64,000 nucleotides of DNA, from the NCBI GenBank assembly GCA_006742785.1, contig AP019755.1, forward strand, positions 2,170,001-2,234,000, read 5' to 3'. Positions 56,543-64,000 of the stretch are shown here, piece after piece. A program made the position numbers and the translations under genes. This DNA is from Nitrosomonas stercoris. GTDB lineage: Bacteria; Pseudomonadota; Gammaproteobacteria; Burkholderiales; Nitrosomonadaceae. The notes below the pieces were generated by a model. It was not told the DNA's origin and searched no databases. It saw only the letters and a list, made by a program, of their open reading frames with translations. Positions within the stretch are counted from its first letter, which is position 1; every line of letters begins with the position of its first letter.

Positions 56543-58096
56543 CTATCGAAATACCACTGTATGTAATTTGGCATAATAGATCAGCAATGCTGTGTAACAT
56601 GTAATCAGCATGAGCCAAGATATTGCGAATATATAAACTCTTCTTTTGCCTTTCACTTTTTCTTTTTCTGTCCAGATCATTGGCACTGTTCCCAGAATTG
56701 GCAAACCTGTCAATTCTCGCAAAGTAATCTGGCTATGAAAAGTTGGCCGAACCTGGCTAATTACAAACGCAAGGCCAATCCCACCAGACAAAGCTCCCAG
56801 TAAAACCAAAGTAAGAAATTTCTTACGATCAGGCCCTGACGGTTGCTCTGGAACGGTAGGAGGATCAATAATTCTGAAAGACATCAAACCTGAAGTTGAT
56901 GTCAGTTCTCCAGAAATTTCTGCAGATGCTCGACGCTCCAACAATTTCTCATAATTTGCTTTATTTACATTGTAATCGCGATTAAGCTGCTGCATTTCAA
57001 CCTCAACCGCAGGAACAGTGTTACTCATTGATTTCATGCGTTCATAACGCGCCTCATATTCACCTACACGTGCTTTCATGGAAGCTACTTGTGCCTCAGC
57101 TTCTGTTAATGCAATATTCAATTGCTGCATCATCGGGTCATAATTTCTACCCTGATTATTAACAACACCCATAAGCTTTGCTTCTTCCACCTTACGTTCT
57201 TCAAGTTGGGCAATCAAACGTTTAGTAGCTATAACATCTGGATGTTGCTCAGTAAAATTCAGCATAAGATTGTCTAAATTGGTATTCAAAGACTGAATTC
57301 TCGAATCTATTTCTGGATTTACAATACTTTGTGGTGATACTTCGCCTACTTCCAACAGCAACACCAAATCATCACCTGTCACCTGCTTTTTAACTGCATC
57401 ACGTGCCTGCTCAGCCTCAAGCAAAGCTAATCTAGCTTTTTCTAGTTCTTCGGCAGCCGCAACCAATTGGCTGTAATAATCCCCACTTTGCCCGGGTAAA
57501 AAACCAATGTTTTTCTGTTTAAAAGCAGTTAAAGCTGCCTCAGCTGCAATCAATTTATCTTCATAGGCAGCAATTTGCTGATCAATAAAACGCAACGCTG
57601 TAGCAGAATCCTGCTTCTTACCCTCCAGTCCCCCTTCAACAAAAATTGTTAGTAAAGATTGAACAATCTCTTTGGCCAGTTCCGGATCTTTGTCATCATA
57701 TGAGATCATGAAGATATTATCTCTACCCGTTGTTTGAAGCTTGATATCACCCATCAAAGAGGTAATTAATCTTTCCTTCGAGCCCTCATCTGTAATCTCA
57801 AGATCCAAATCAACCATGCGAATAATTCTCTCCACATTGGGCCGACTGATAAGTGTTCGACTCATGATGGAAATTTGCTGATCAGGATTGGGAGCCACAG
57901 TCATTCCCGACATGAGTGGTCGTAAAATACTCTGGGTATCCACATAAATTCGTGCAGATGCCTGATAATTGTCCGGCATCTTATAGACAAAAAACCAACC
58001 TGCTATTGCAATAATCCAGGCAGCGGCAACAGACACCCATCTGTATTTCCAGATACCTTTTATATAAACCAGCAGCTGAGTAATCAAATCACTCAT
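56543..58096 (-). CDS. XrtA-associated chain-length determinant (Wzz-like)
   Basis: An inner-membrane polysaccharide co-polymerase. A membrane segment at about residues 18-36 is followed by a Wzz domain (PDNYQASARIYVDTQSIL), a long periplasmic coiled-coil (about 150-400) and PP-rich IIDPPTVPEQPSGPDRKK before the next membrane segments. It lacks its own kinase domain; the separate kinase gene follows after 91 bases. Together they form a split Wzc. The length is 517 aa. Confidence 0.92.
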   Translation of the reverse strand: MSDLITQLLVYIKGIWKYRWVSVAAAWIIAIAGWFFVYKMPDNYQASARIYVDTQSILRPLMSGMTVAPNPDQQISIMSRTLISRPNVERIIRMVDLDLEITDEGSKERLITSLMGDIKLQTTGRDNIFMISYDDKDPELAKEIVQSLLTIFVEGGLEGKKQDSATALRFIDQQIAAYEDKLIAAEAALTAFKQKNIGFLPGQSGDYYSQLVAAAEELEKARLALLEAEQARDAVKKQVTGDDLVLLLEVGEVSPQSIVNPEIDSRIQSLNTNLDNLMLNFTEQHPDVIATKRLIAQLEERKVEEAKLMGVVNNQGRNYDPMMQQLNIALTEAEAQVASMKARVGEYEARYERMKSMSNTVPAVEVEMQQLNRDYNVNKANYEKLLERRASAEISGELTSTSGLMSFRIIDPPTVPEQPSGPDRKKFLTLVLLGALSGGIGLAFVISQVRPTFHSQITLRELTGLPILGTVPMIWTEKEKVKGKRRVYIFAISWLMLITCYTALLIYYAKLHTVVFR

Positions 58097-58138
58097 ATGG
58101 AATTACCTCATATGTTTATCACGGTTACACTCGGTTGA

Positions 58139-58753
58139 TTAGAAATAACTTTCAGGAATAACGAGCACATCTCCCTGATACACTGGCACGTTGGCAGAAA
58201 TATCACCATCTCGAATCAAATCATCTAATCTGACGCGATACTGCTGTTGCACTCCATCCACACTCCGAATGATGCTCGCTCTGTTTCCAGCAGCAAAGTC
58301 AGTCAGCCCTCCTACAGCGATCATGACATCCATCAGCGACATATTCTCTCGATAGGGTAAAGCTTGCGGTTGCGAAGCTTCTCCAACCACTCTGATTTGC
58401 TCAGTAAACGGCCCAACAAAACCAGTTATTACAACTGTCACTACTGGCTGCTGCAAATATTTTGCGAGAGTTTCTTCAATATCACGTGCCAACTCTGTTG
58501 AGGTTTTTCCACTTGCTGGCAAATCTTCTACCAGTGGAGTAGTAATTTTTCCATCTGGTCGCACTGGAACACTCATAGATATCTCAGGATTACGCCAAAC
58601 AATAATATTCAGTGTATCTCCCGGTCCGATCAGATAATCATGCGGAACACGTTCCCCTTGTGTATCTAATAACGGATAGGATGTACAACCATTTAATAAA
58701 AATAGAAAAAAAAGGACCAAACCTGTTCGCCAGGTTTTAATAGATATATTCAC
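58139..58753 (-). CDS. XrtA-associated export lipoprotein (Wza-like)
   Basis: A periplasmic/outer-membrane polysaccharide-export lipoprotein and first gene of the locus. I start at GTG 58753 (204 aa) because GAGGA lies six bases upstream; the longer frame starts at TTG. A signal peptide ends in the lipobox LLNGC (Cys23). It then has a Poly_export domain (DYLIGPGDTLNIIVWRNPE) and a SLBB domain (VVGEASQPQALPYRE). It is short compared with E. coli Wza, which is normal for this family. It lies 42 bases upstream of the Wzz-like gene. Confidence 0.92.
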   Translation of the reverse strand: MNISIKTWRTGLVLFFLFLLNGCTSYPLLDTQGERVPHDYLIGPGDTLNIIVWRNPEISMSVPVRPDGKITTPLVEDLPASGKTSTELARDIEETLAKYLQQPVVTVVITGFVGPFTEQIRVVGEASQPQALPYRENMSLMDVMIAVGGLTDFAAGNRASIIRSVDGVQQQYRVRLDDLIRDGDISANVPVYQGDVLVIPESYF

Positions 58754-59001
58754 AAGCAATCCTCAATATATAAGGAAACTACAGAGTATTTTTGCAACAT
58801 TTCTGTCATGGAGCAAATAAGCGATATCATTATCAAAAAATTCAATCTAGGATATCAATCCTTAATAATGATAAAGTACGGTCGAACTTGAATGAGCTGT
58901 AATTCGAATGAATCACTTCAAGATTTTAGCTCGACAAGTATTCCCAAATCGTAAACCAAGAAACAAAGGATGCATATTTTATACTTTTTATCAAAGTATT
59001 T
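58754..59001. other. Upstream region of the exopolysaccharide operon
   Basis: These 248 bases separate the Wza-like gene from the small orphan upstream. They hold the promoter candidate listed next and no credible gene. A plus-strand frame starting at 58908 has no ribosome-binding site and no family resemblance. Confidence 0.4.
58829..58858 (-). promoter_or_regulatory. Candidate promoter of the exopolysaccharide operon
   Basis: On the minus strand TTGATA (complement of 58853-58858) and GATAAT (complement of 58829-58834) are 18 bases apart. Transcription would start about 70 bases before the Wza-like GTG. Around the -35, AGGAT and ATCCT form a short inverted repeat. No regulator can be named. 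Confidence 0.4.
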
Positions 59002-59178
59002 CTAAAATTTCCCTTCCATATAGCATTTATCAGATTTTAAATGGCAAGATGAAAAATCAATTTTATGCACTTCGCCTCCCGCCTTTTCCGCTATTTTCCG
59101 AAACTCGGTCACCTGTATTTCTGCTGGAACAATAAAAATCTGAGAGAGACCTGATTTATAATGAACAGTAATCTTCAT
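59002..59178 (-). CDS. Small orphan protein, 58 aa
   Basis: I do not recognise this protein. The start at 59178 is well supported by AAGGAAG a few bases upstream. It begins MKITVHYKSGLSQIFIVPAEI, continues with a helical VTEFRKIAEKAGGEVHKIDF, and has two cysteines near the end. No signal peptide or membrane segment is seen. It stands alone between the exopolysaccharide operon and ettA. It could be a small cytosolic protein or a chance frame; the ribosome-binding site and protein-like composition favour the former. Confidence 0.45.
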   Translation of the reverse strand: MKITVHYKSGLSQIFIVPAEIQVTEFRKIAEKAGGEVHKIDFSSCHLKSDKCYMEGKF

Positions 59179-59385
59179 ACTCTTCCTTAATGACTTATGC
59201 TTACCCATATTGGCTTGTCTAGATATACACTTTGACTTACATTTGCCTTTTATAGACTTGCCTCTTAATATAACTCGATGCAAGTTCATCACATTGGCAT
59301 CGACCTCTCATTCATTTCTTTCTTTTGAGATGCTCTGATTGTAGAGCGCCCCCATTAATTCAAATTCAGAATTAGAGAAGTATTT

Positions 59386-61053
59386 ATGGCTCAATACGTT
59401 TTAGTTATGAACCGCGTTGGCAAAATTGTTCCTCCCAAACGCGTTATTCTGAAAAATATTTCCCTCAGCTTCTTTCCTGGGGCAAAAATTGGCTTGCTTG
59501 GCTTAAACGGCTCTGGCAAATCTACTTTGCTAAAAATAATGGCAGGGGTAGATAAAGACTTTGAAGGGGAATGCACACCCATGCCAGACCTTAAAATTGG
59601 CTATCTACCACAAGAACCACAACTTGATCCTGATTTCACTGTTCGTGAAGCAGTCCAGGAAGGGTTAGGTGAAGTATTCAATGTGCAGCAGCAACTAGAA
59701 GCTATTTATGCAGCTTATGCTGAACCTGACGCTGACTTTGATGCATTAGCAACTGAACAATCACGATTGGAGGCAATACTAACCACCCAAAGTGGGGATA
59801 GCTTAACCCAGCGCATGGAAATAGCAGCAGACGCACTACGTCTCCCAAATTGGGAAGCTCTGGTCAAACATCTTTCTGGTGGAGAGAAGCGACGTGTTGC
59901 ACTATGCAAACTTTTACTCTCCAATCCGGATATGTTGCTGCTGGATGAACCAACCAACCATCTGGATGCAGAATCTGTCGAATGGCTTGAACAATTCCTT
60001 ACACGTTTCTCGGGCACCGTGGTAGCAGTTACACACGATCGCTATTTCTTAGACAATGCAGCTGAATGGATATTAGAGCTTGATCGAGGATACGGCATAC
60101 CCTGGAAAGGAAATTATTCAAGCTGGCTGGAGCAAAAGGAAACGAGATTAAAACAAGAAGAACGCACAGAATCAGCTCGCCAAAAGTCACTTCAACAAGA
60201 ACTGGAATGGATACGACAAAACCCTAAGGGCAGGCAAGCAAAATCCAAGGCACGACTTGCTCGATTCGAGGAATTAAGCTCACAAGAATATCAGAAACGT
60301 AACGAAACACAGGAAATCTTCATTCCGGTTGCAGACAGATTAGGCAATGAGGTAATCGAATTCACCAATGTATCCAAAGGGTTCGGAGAACGTCTCCTTA
60401 TTGATAAACTGAGCTTCAAAATACCGCCAGGTGCCATCGTAGGTATCATTGGCCCCAACGGAGCAGGTAAATCCACTTTATTTCGCATGATCACCCGGCA
60501 AGAGCAACCGGACACAGGTGAAATAACAATTGGTAAAACCGTGAAGATAGCCTATGTAGATCAGTCACGCGATGCATTACCGGACAATCAAGCTGTGTTT
60601 CAAACTATTTCAGATGGAAATGATGTATTAATTGTTGGCAAACATGAAATTCCAGCACGCGCTTACTTGGGACGTTTCAATTTTAAAGGTCCTGATCAAC
60701 AAAAAATCACAGGTACACTTTCCGGTGGTGAACGAGGCCGGCTACATCTGGCCAAAACACTTATATCAGGTGGCAATGTATTATTACTGGATGAGCCCTC
60801 CAACGACCTTGATGTAGAAACCTTAAGAGCGCTAGAAGATGCGCTTCTAGAATTTGCTGGATGTGTACTGGTCATCTCGCATGACAGGTGGTTTTTGGAT
60901 CGCATTGCAACCCATATACTGGCTTTTGAAGGCGATTCCCAAGTCACTTTCTTTACAGGTAACTATCAGGAATACGAAGCTGATAAGCGCCAACGTCTTG
61001 GAGAAGAAGGAGCAAAGCCCAAACGCATCCGCTTCAAACCTATAGCGCGCTAG
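59386..61053 (+). CDS. ettA: Energy-dependent translational throttle protein EttA
   Basis: An ABC-F protein that binds the ribosomal E site and gates the first steps of elongation according to ATP/ADP. Two ABC domains are present: GLNGSGKST with LSGGEKRRVAL, and GPNGAGKST with LSGGERGRLHL. Between them is the linker, with ELEWIRQNPKGRQAKSKARL, and the arm (RVGKIVPPKRVILKNISLSFFPGAKIG marks the EttA subgroup). The length of 555 aa is typical. It has no membrane segments, as expected. Confidence 0.96.
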   Translation: MAQYVLVMNRVGKIVPPKRVILKNISLSFFPGAKIGLLGLNGSGKSTLLKIMAGVDKDFEGECTPMPDLKIGYLPQEPQLDPDFTVREAVQEGLGEVFNVQQQLEAIYAAYAEPDADFDALATEQSRLEAILTTQSGDSLTQRMEIAADALRLPNWEALVKHLSGGEKRRVALCKLLLSNPDMLLLDEPTNHLDAESVEWLEQFLTRFSGTVVAVTHDRYFLDNAAEWILELDRGYGIPWKGNYSSWLEQKETRLKQEERTESARQKSLQQELEWIRQNPKGRQAKSKARLARFEELSSQEYQKRNETQEIFIPVADRLGNEVIEFTNVSKGFGERLLIDKLSFKIPPGAIVGIIGPNGAGKSTLFRMITRQEQPDTGEITIGKTVKIAYVDQSRDALPDNQAVFQTISDGNDVLIVGKHEIPARAYLGRFNFKGPDQQKITGTLSGGERGRLHLAKTLISGGNVLLLDEPSNDLDVETLRALEDALLEFAGCVLVISHDRWFLDRIATHILAFEGDSQVTFFTGNYQEYEADKRQRLGEEGAKPKRIRFKPIAR

Positions 61054-61482
61054 CATGAATTAAGAGGCTTATGAGAACTTGTTTACACTCACTTTAAATC
61101 ACTGAAAACAAAAATCAGTAAAAAGGTGGTTCTTATACGAAATAAATCGGTGTTTCGAATCGGTTTCTAACATAAAAACAGCATAATGTAAGTAGTTTTT
61201 TAGGGATTCCTTAGCCATTCATTTTATTTGTACTACATAAATATAGCTTTTTATTCTATGTAACTACTGTATACTTGCCGCCCTACTCCGATGTAGGGCA
61301 ACATAAAATTAGTTTCATCGTTCCTGACCTCTCTAGACAGATTTCTCTGTCTCTAAAAACCTGTAAGTGCACCTGGTTAGCAGCGATGTGTTTTATCAAA
61401 TATGCGCCAGTGGTATCTACTACAATTATCTACCGCAGTACATTCCTGTTTGCGCATAAATTTTTTATCATCAGGAAACATA
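61054..61482. other. Long leader before the DEAD-box helicase gene
   Basis: This gap of 429 bases holds no plausible gene. A -10-like TATACT lies at 61270-61275, followed at once by a seven-base hairpin (GCCCTAC 61280-61286, GTAGGGC 61293-61299, loop TCCGAT). A start near 61282 would give an untranslated leader of about 200 bases, common for cold-induced DEAD-box helicase genes. No good -35 was found. Confidence 0.4.
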
Positions 61483-62847
61483 ATGTCATTTGAAAATTTG
61501 AATCTGCATCCCACAATCGTAAAAGCTGTATTGGATGCAGGTTATACTTCCCCCACTCCCATCCAACAACAAGCCATCCCTGAACTCATTGCGGGTCATG
61601 ATGTGATGGCAAGCGCACAAACCGGAACTGGGAAAACAGCAGCTTTCATGCTGCCAGCGCTGCATCGTCTGACTGTACCAGCAAAAATCCGTAGCCGTGG
61701 TCCACGTATACTTGTCTTAACGCCTACTCGCGAATTGGCACTACAAGTTTCCGAAGCCACCAATAAATATGGCAAATTTTTATCTCGAGTTAACGTAGTG
61801 AGTATCTTGGGAGGCATGCCTTATCCCTTACAAAACAAATTGCTATCACGCACTGTCGATATACTGGTTGCTACACCTGGACGCCTCATTGATCATATTG
61901 AACGAGGACGCATCGACTTTTCTCGACTGGAAATGTTGATACTGGATGAAGCTGATCGTATGCTGGATATGGGCTTTATTCAGGATGTAGAACGTATCGC
62001 AGCCAAAGTACCAGCAAATAGACAAACTTTATTATTTTCAGCCACGCTGGATAACACAATTGAGAAAATTGCGGCACACTTGCTCAACAATCCAAAACGT
62101 ATTCAAATTACACCGCAACGCACCACGCTCAATCACATTGAGCAGCGTATGCACTATGTAGATGATCTTTCTCACAAAAATCGTCTGCTGGATCACTTGT
62201 TATGCGATACAACCATCAAACAGGCAATCATTTTTACGGCAACAAAACGTAGTGCTGATTCTCTAGCCGATAACCTCTCTGCGCAAGGGCATAAAACGTC
62301 TTCACTACATGGCGATATGACGCAACGCGAGCGGACACGTACTTTGACTGGCTTACGTCGGGGACGGCTCAAAATATTGGTAGCAACTGACGTTGCTGCG
62401 CGTGGTATCGACGTTGCTGATATTACACACGTCATTAATTTCGACCTGCCAAAATTTGCTGAAGATTATGTACATCGTATTGGCCGCACAGGCCGAGCAG
62501 GTACTTCCGGTATCGCTATCTCGTTTGCTGCTAGTCAAGATCTCATTCACTTGAGAAGAATTGAGCGCTTTACTGGCAATCGCTTCACTTTTCAAGCCAT
62601 ACCTGGAATAGAACCACGCACCAAACCACGATTTGGCAATAATAGTGATCGATCAGCCAGAAAAAGCTCCTCTACGACACACAAAACCAAACGATCATGG
62701 GCAAACAATTCTCATAAAACCTCTCAAAACACCAAGAGCTATGGAAAAAATGAGTTCAGCCGTTCATCATCAGCTCGTACCCGCAATACTCGCTCTCAGG
62801 GACGATCATTTAGAAGTGATGGCTTCAGCAATCAAAGTAACGCATAA
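61483..62847 (+). CDS. DEAD-box RNA helicase, RhlE type
   Basis: An ATP-dependent RNA helicase. The start at 61483 (454 aa) is preferred because AGGAAAC precedes it and the family begins SFENLNLHP. The motifs are in order: SPTPIQQQAIP (Q motif), AQTGTGKT, PTRELALQ, DEADRMLDMGF, SAT, and HRIGRTGRAG. The C-terminal 90 residues are rich in Ser, Arg, Asn and Lys, a disordered RNA-binding tail. RhlE and related helicases help ribosome assembly and RNA turnover, often in the cold. A hairpin follows the gene. Confidence 0.92.
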   Translation: MSFENLNLHPTIVKAVLDAGYTSPTPIQQQAIPELIAGHDVMASAQTGTGKTAAFMLPALHRLTVPAKIRSRGPRILVLTPTRELALQVSEATNKYGKFLSRVNVVSILGGMPYPLQNKLLSRTVDILVATPGRLIDHIERGRIDFSRLEMLILDEADRMLDMGFIQDVERIAAKVPANRQTLLFSATLDNTIEKIAAHLLNNPKRIQITPQRTTLNHIEQRMHYVDDLSHKNRLLDHLLCDTTIKQAIIFTATKRSADSLADNLSAQGHKTSSLHGDMTQRERTRTLTGLRRGRLKILVATDVAARGIDVADITHVINFDLPKFAEDYVHRIGRTGRAGTSGIAISFAASQDLIHLRRIERFTGNRFTFQAIPGIEPRTKPRFGNNSDRSARKSSSTTHKTKRSWANNSHKTSQNTKSYGKNEFSRSSSARTRNTRSQGRSFRSDGFSNQSNA

Positions 62848-62872
62848 CTTTTCTATCCAATAAAACTACCGT

Positions 62873-62913
62873 TATCGCCAGCTATTCATTAATCTGATCC
62901 ATAGCTGGCGATA
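62873..62913 (+). terminator. Terminator-like hairpin after the helicase gene
   Basis: TATCGCCAGCTAT (62873-62885) and its exact reverse complement (62901-62913) form a 13-base stem with a 15-base loop, 25 bases after the stop codon. A short T-containing stretch follows. This is a likely intrinsic terminator. Confidence 0.6.
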
Positions 62914-62948
62914 CTACTTTATCTTCACCTACACTCCTGTAGAAACAC

Positions 62949-62973
62949 AGAAACAGTTTCTCATTCTGTTTCT
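62949..62973 (+). repeat. Short hairpin upstream of murI
   Basis: AGAAACAG (62949-62956) and CTGTTTCT (62966-62973) form an eight-base perfect stem. It lies between the terminator-like hairpin and murI. Its role is unclear; it has no T-run. Confidence 0.35.
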
Positions 62974-63086
62974 ATCAATAAGAATTTTGGTGTAGATAGG
63001 CTTGATTCAATATATGATTAATCAATAATAATAAAGATACCATGCAATAAAGATTTCCGCTTTTGTTAATTTCGATCAACTCTTAC

Positions 63087-63896
63087 ATGGATAGCAATCT
63101 CACTCTTTCCTCCCACCCCATTGGTATTTTTGACTCTGGGATTGGCGGTTTATCTGTTGCCCGCAAGATCAGAGAATTGTTACCGAACGAAGACATCATT
63201 TACGTAGCAGATTCCCTACACGCACCCTACGGAGAAAAATCGGATAATTACATATTTCAGCGCATGGATGCTGTTACCAAATTTTTGCTGACCCACGAAA
63301 TCAAAGCGCTGGTGGTTGCATGCAACACAGCCACAACTACAGCCATCTCTAAACTCAGAACTCGTTACCTATTACCCATTATTGGAATTGAACCGGGTAT
63401 TAAACCTGCATCACTTTCTACACACACAGGGATAATTGGAGTATTAGCCACTTCCAGAACACTGCAAACCAACTCATTTACTGCGCTCACAAAGCGTTTC
63501 GCAAACAATATAAAAATTGAAATTCAACCCTGCCCAGGCCTAGTTACCAAAATAGAAGCACTTGACTTTGACAGCACACAAACTATTAATCTGCTAGAGC
63601 AATATATCTCGCCTCTACTAGCCAAAGGCGCGGATACCATCGTACTCGGCTGCACTCACTACAATCATTTGTCCGAGTTAATTGCCAAGATTGCTGGAGA
63701 AAATGTTGCAATTATCAAAACTGATACCGCTGTTGCAAAAGAAGTAGTGCGTAGACTATCTGCTATAAAATTACTCACCAGCCGTGACCATTCAGGCACA
63801 GAAAAATTCTGGACCAGTGGCCCACTTGCTATTTATCAACAGCAAATAGAACGGTTATGGGGAAAACAAAGCCAGTATTATCACTGGTCTGGTTAG
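63087..63896 (+). CDS. murI: Glutamate racemase
   Basis: Makes D-glutamate for peptidoglycan. The start at ATG 63087 (269 aa) is chosen over a TTG eight codons upstream. The family motifs are FDSGIGGLSV (catalytic Asp context), VACNTATT (first catalytic Cys) and LGCTHYNHL (second catalytic Cys). The length is normal. It appears monocistronic in the window; 104 bases of AT-rich sequence follow to the end with no recognisable feature. Confidence 0.95.
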   Translation: MDSNLTLSSHPIGIFDSGIGGLSVARKIRELLPNEDIIYVADSLHAPYGEKSDNYIFQRMDAVTKFLLTHEIKALVVACNTATTTAISKLRTRYLLPIIGIEPGIKPASLSTHTGIIGVLATSRTLQTNSFTALTKRFANNIKIEIQPCPGLVTKIEALDFDSTQTINLLEQYISPLLAKGADTIVLGCTHYNHLSELIAKIAGENVAIIKTDTAVAKEVVRRLSAIKLLTSRDHSGTEKFWTSGPLAIYQQQIERLWGKQSQYYHWSG

Positions 63897-64000
63897 GACA
63901 TATAAAAAATCAGTAGCATATTATTTTTTGAGTTAAAAATTAGCTCAAAACACTCAATTGATTACGCTAAGATACGATCAATTTATCAATCTAGTACTTC

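Noticed and set aside
58908..59135. Plus-strand 75-codon frame upstream of the exopolysaccharide operon
   Set aside because: No SD, and it overlaps the better-supported small minus-strand gene and the operon promoter region.
61150..61165. TTCGAATC, resembling a tRNA T-loop
   Set aside because: No acceptor, D or anticodon stem can be formed around it.

Overview
The window looks like a chromosomal segment of a betaproteobacterium, most likely a Nitrosomonas-type ammonia oxidiser. That assignment is an inference from gene content: a SUF operon led by IscR, a RegB/RegA redox two-component pair beside a di-haem cytochrome c peroxidase, a type IV minor-pilin operon and a complete exosortase A (XrtA) exopolysaccharide locus. 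The DNA is moderately AT-rich. I saw no ammonia-oxidation gene, rRNA, tRNA or CRISPR array.

Layout. 1-5.5 kb: the last codons of a probable uvrC, a 481-base AT-rich gap with a cluster of DnaA-box-like 9-mers, mutL on the minus strand, then rpiA-phoU-ppx. 5.6-12.3 kb: a minus-strand operon fimT-pilV-pilW-pilX-pilY1-pilE for the type IV pilus tip and priming complex. 12.3-13.5 kb: a 106-base MITE-like inverted-repeat element and a His/Lys-rich Spy/CpxP-like periplasmic protein. 13.5-21 kb: housekeeping genes ligA, a methylthioinosine/methylthioadenosine phosphorylase, def, rimO, a 3-methyladenine glycosylase, a glutathione peroxidase, a gamma-class carbonic anhydrase homologue and an SDR. 21-27.8 kb: a minus-strand SUF operon (iscR, A-type carrier, sufB, sufC, sufD, sufS, sufU, nfu) under a near-perfect type-1 IscR site. 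28-30.3 kb: leuA, preceded by a candidate leader-peptide attenuator, and a TlpA-like thioredoxin. 30.3-31.2 kb: an 844-base IS5-family element that rewrote the 3' end of a lytic transglycosylase gene. Then come proS, rppH, cytochrome c peroxidase and regB-regA, followed by a decayed IS1595-type transposase.

38.5-58.8 kb is the accessory heart of the window. From 58.8 down to 45.1 kb the minus strand carries a textbook XrtA/PEP-CTERM exopolysaccharide locus: Wza-like export lipoprotein, Wzz-like chain-length protein, tyrosine kinase, outer-membrane barrel, ExeA-like ATPase, polysaccharide deacetylase, FemAB-like protein, two glycosyltransferases, exosortase A and an asparagine-synthase-like amidotransferase. 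It runs on without a large gap into a less familiar set: a second NodB-type deacetylase, a GNAT/FemAB-fold acyltransferase, three ATP-grasp proteins (two of them paralogues of the sugar-transfer-associated family) and a MurF-like Mur ligase. The Mur ligase has a shortened N-terminus and a four-cysteine C-terminal tail. I infer that this set attaches amino acids or other amide-linked groups to the polysaccharide. It is the best candidate for an undescribed system here.

59-64 kb returns to housekeeping: a 58-codon orphan, ettA, a RhlE-type DEAD-box helicase with a long upstream leader, and murI. Several starts were moved from the longest possible reading frame to an internal codon with a better ribosome-binding site; the individual entries say where.
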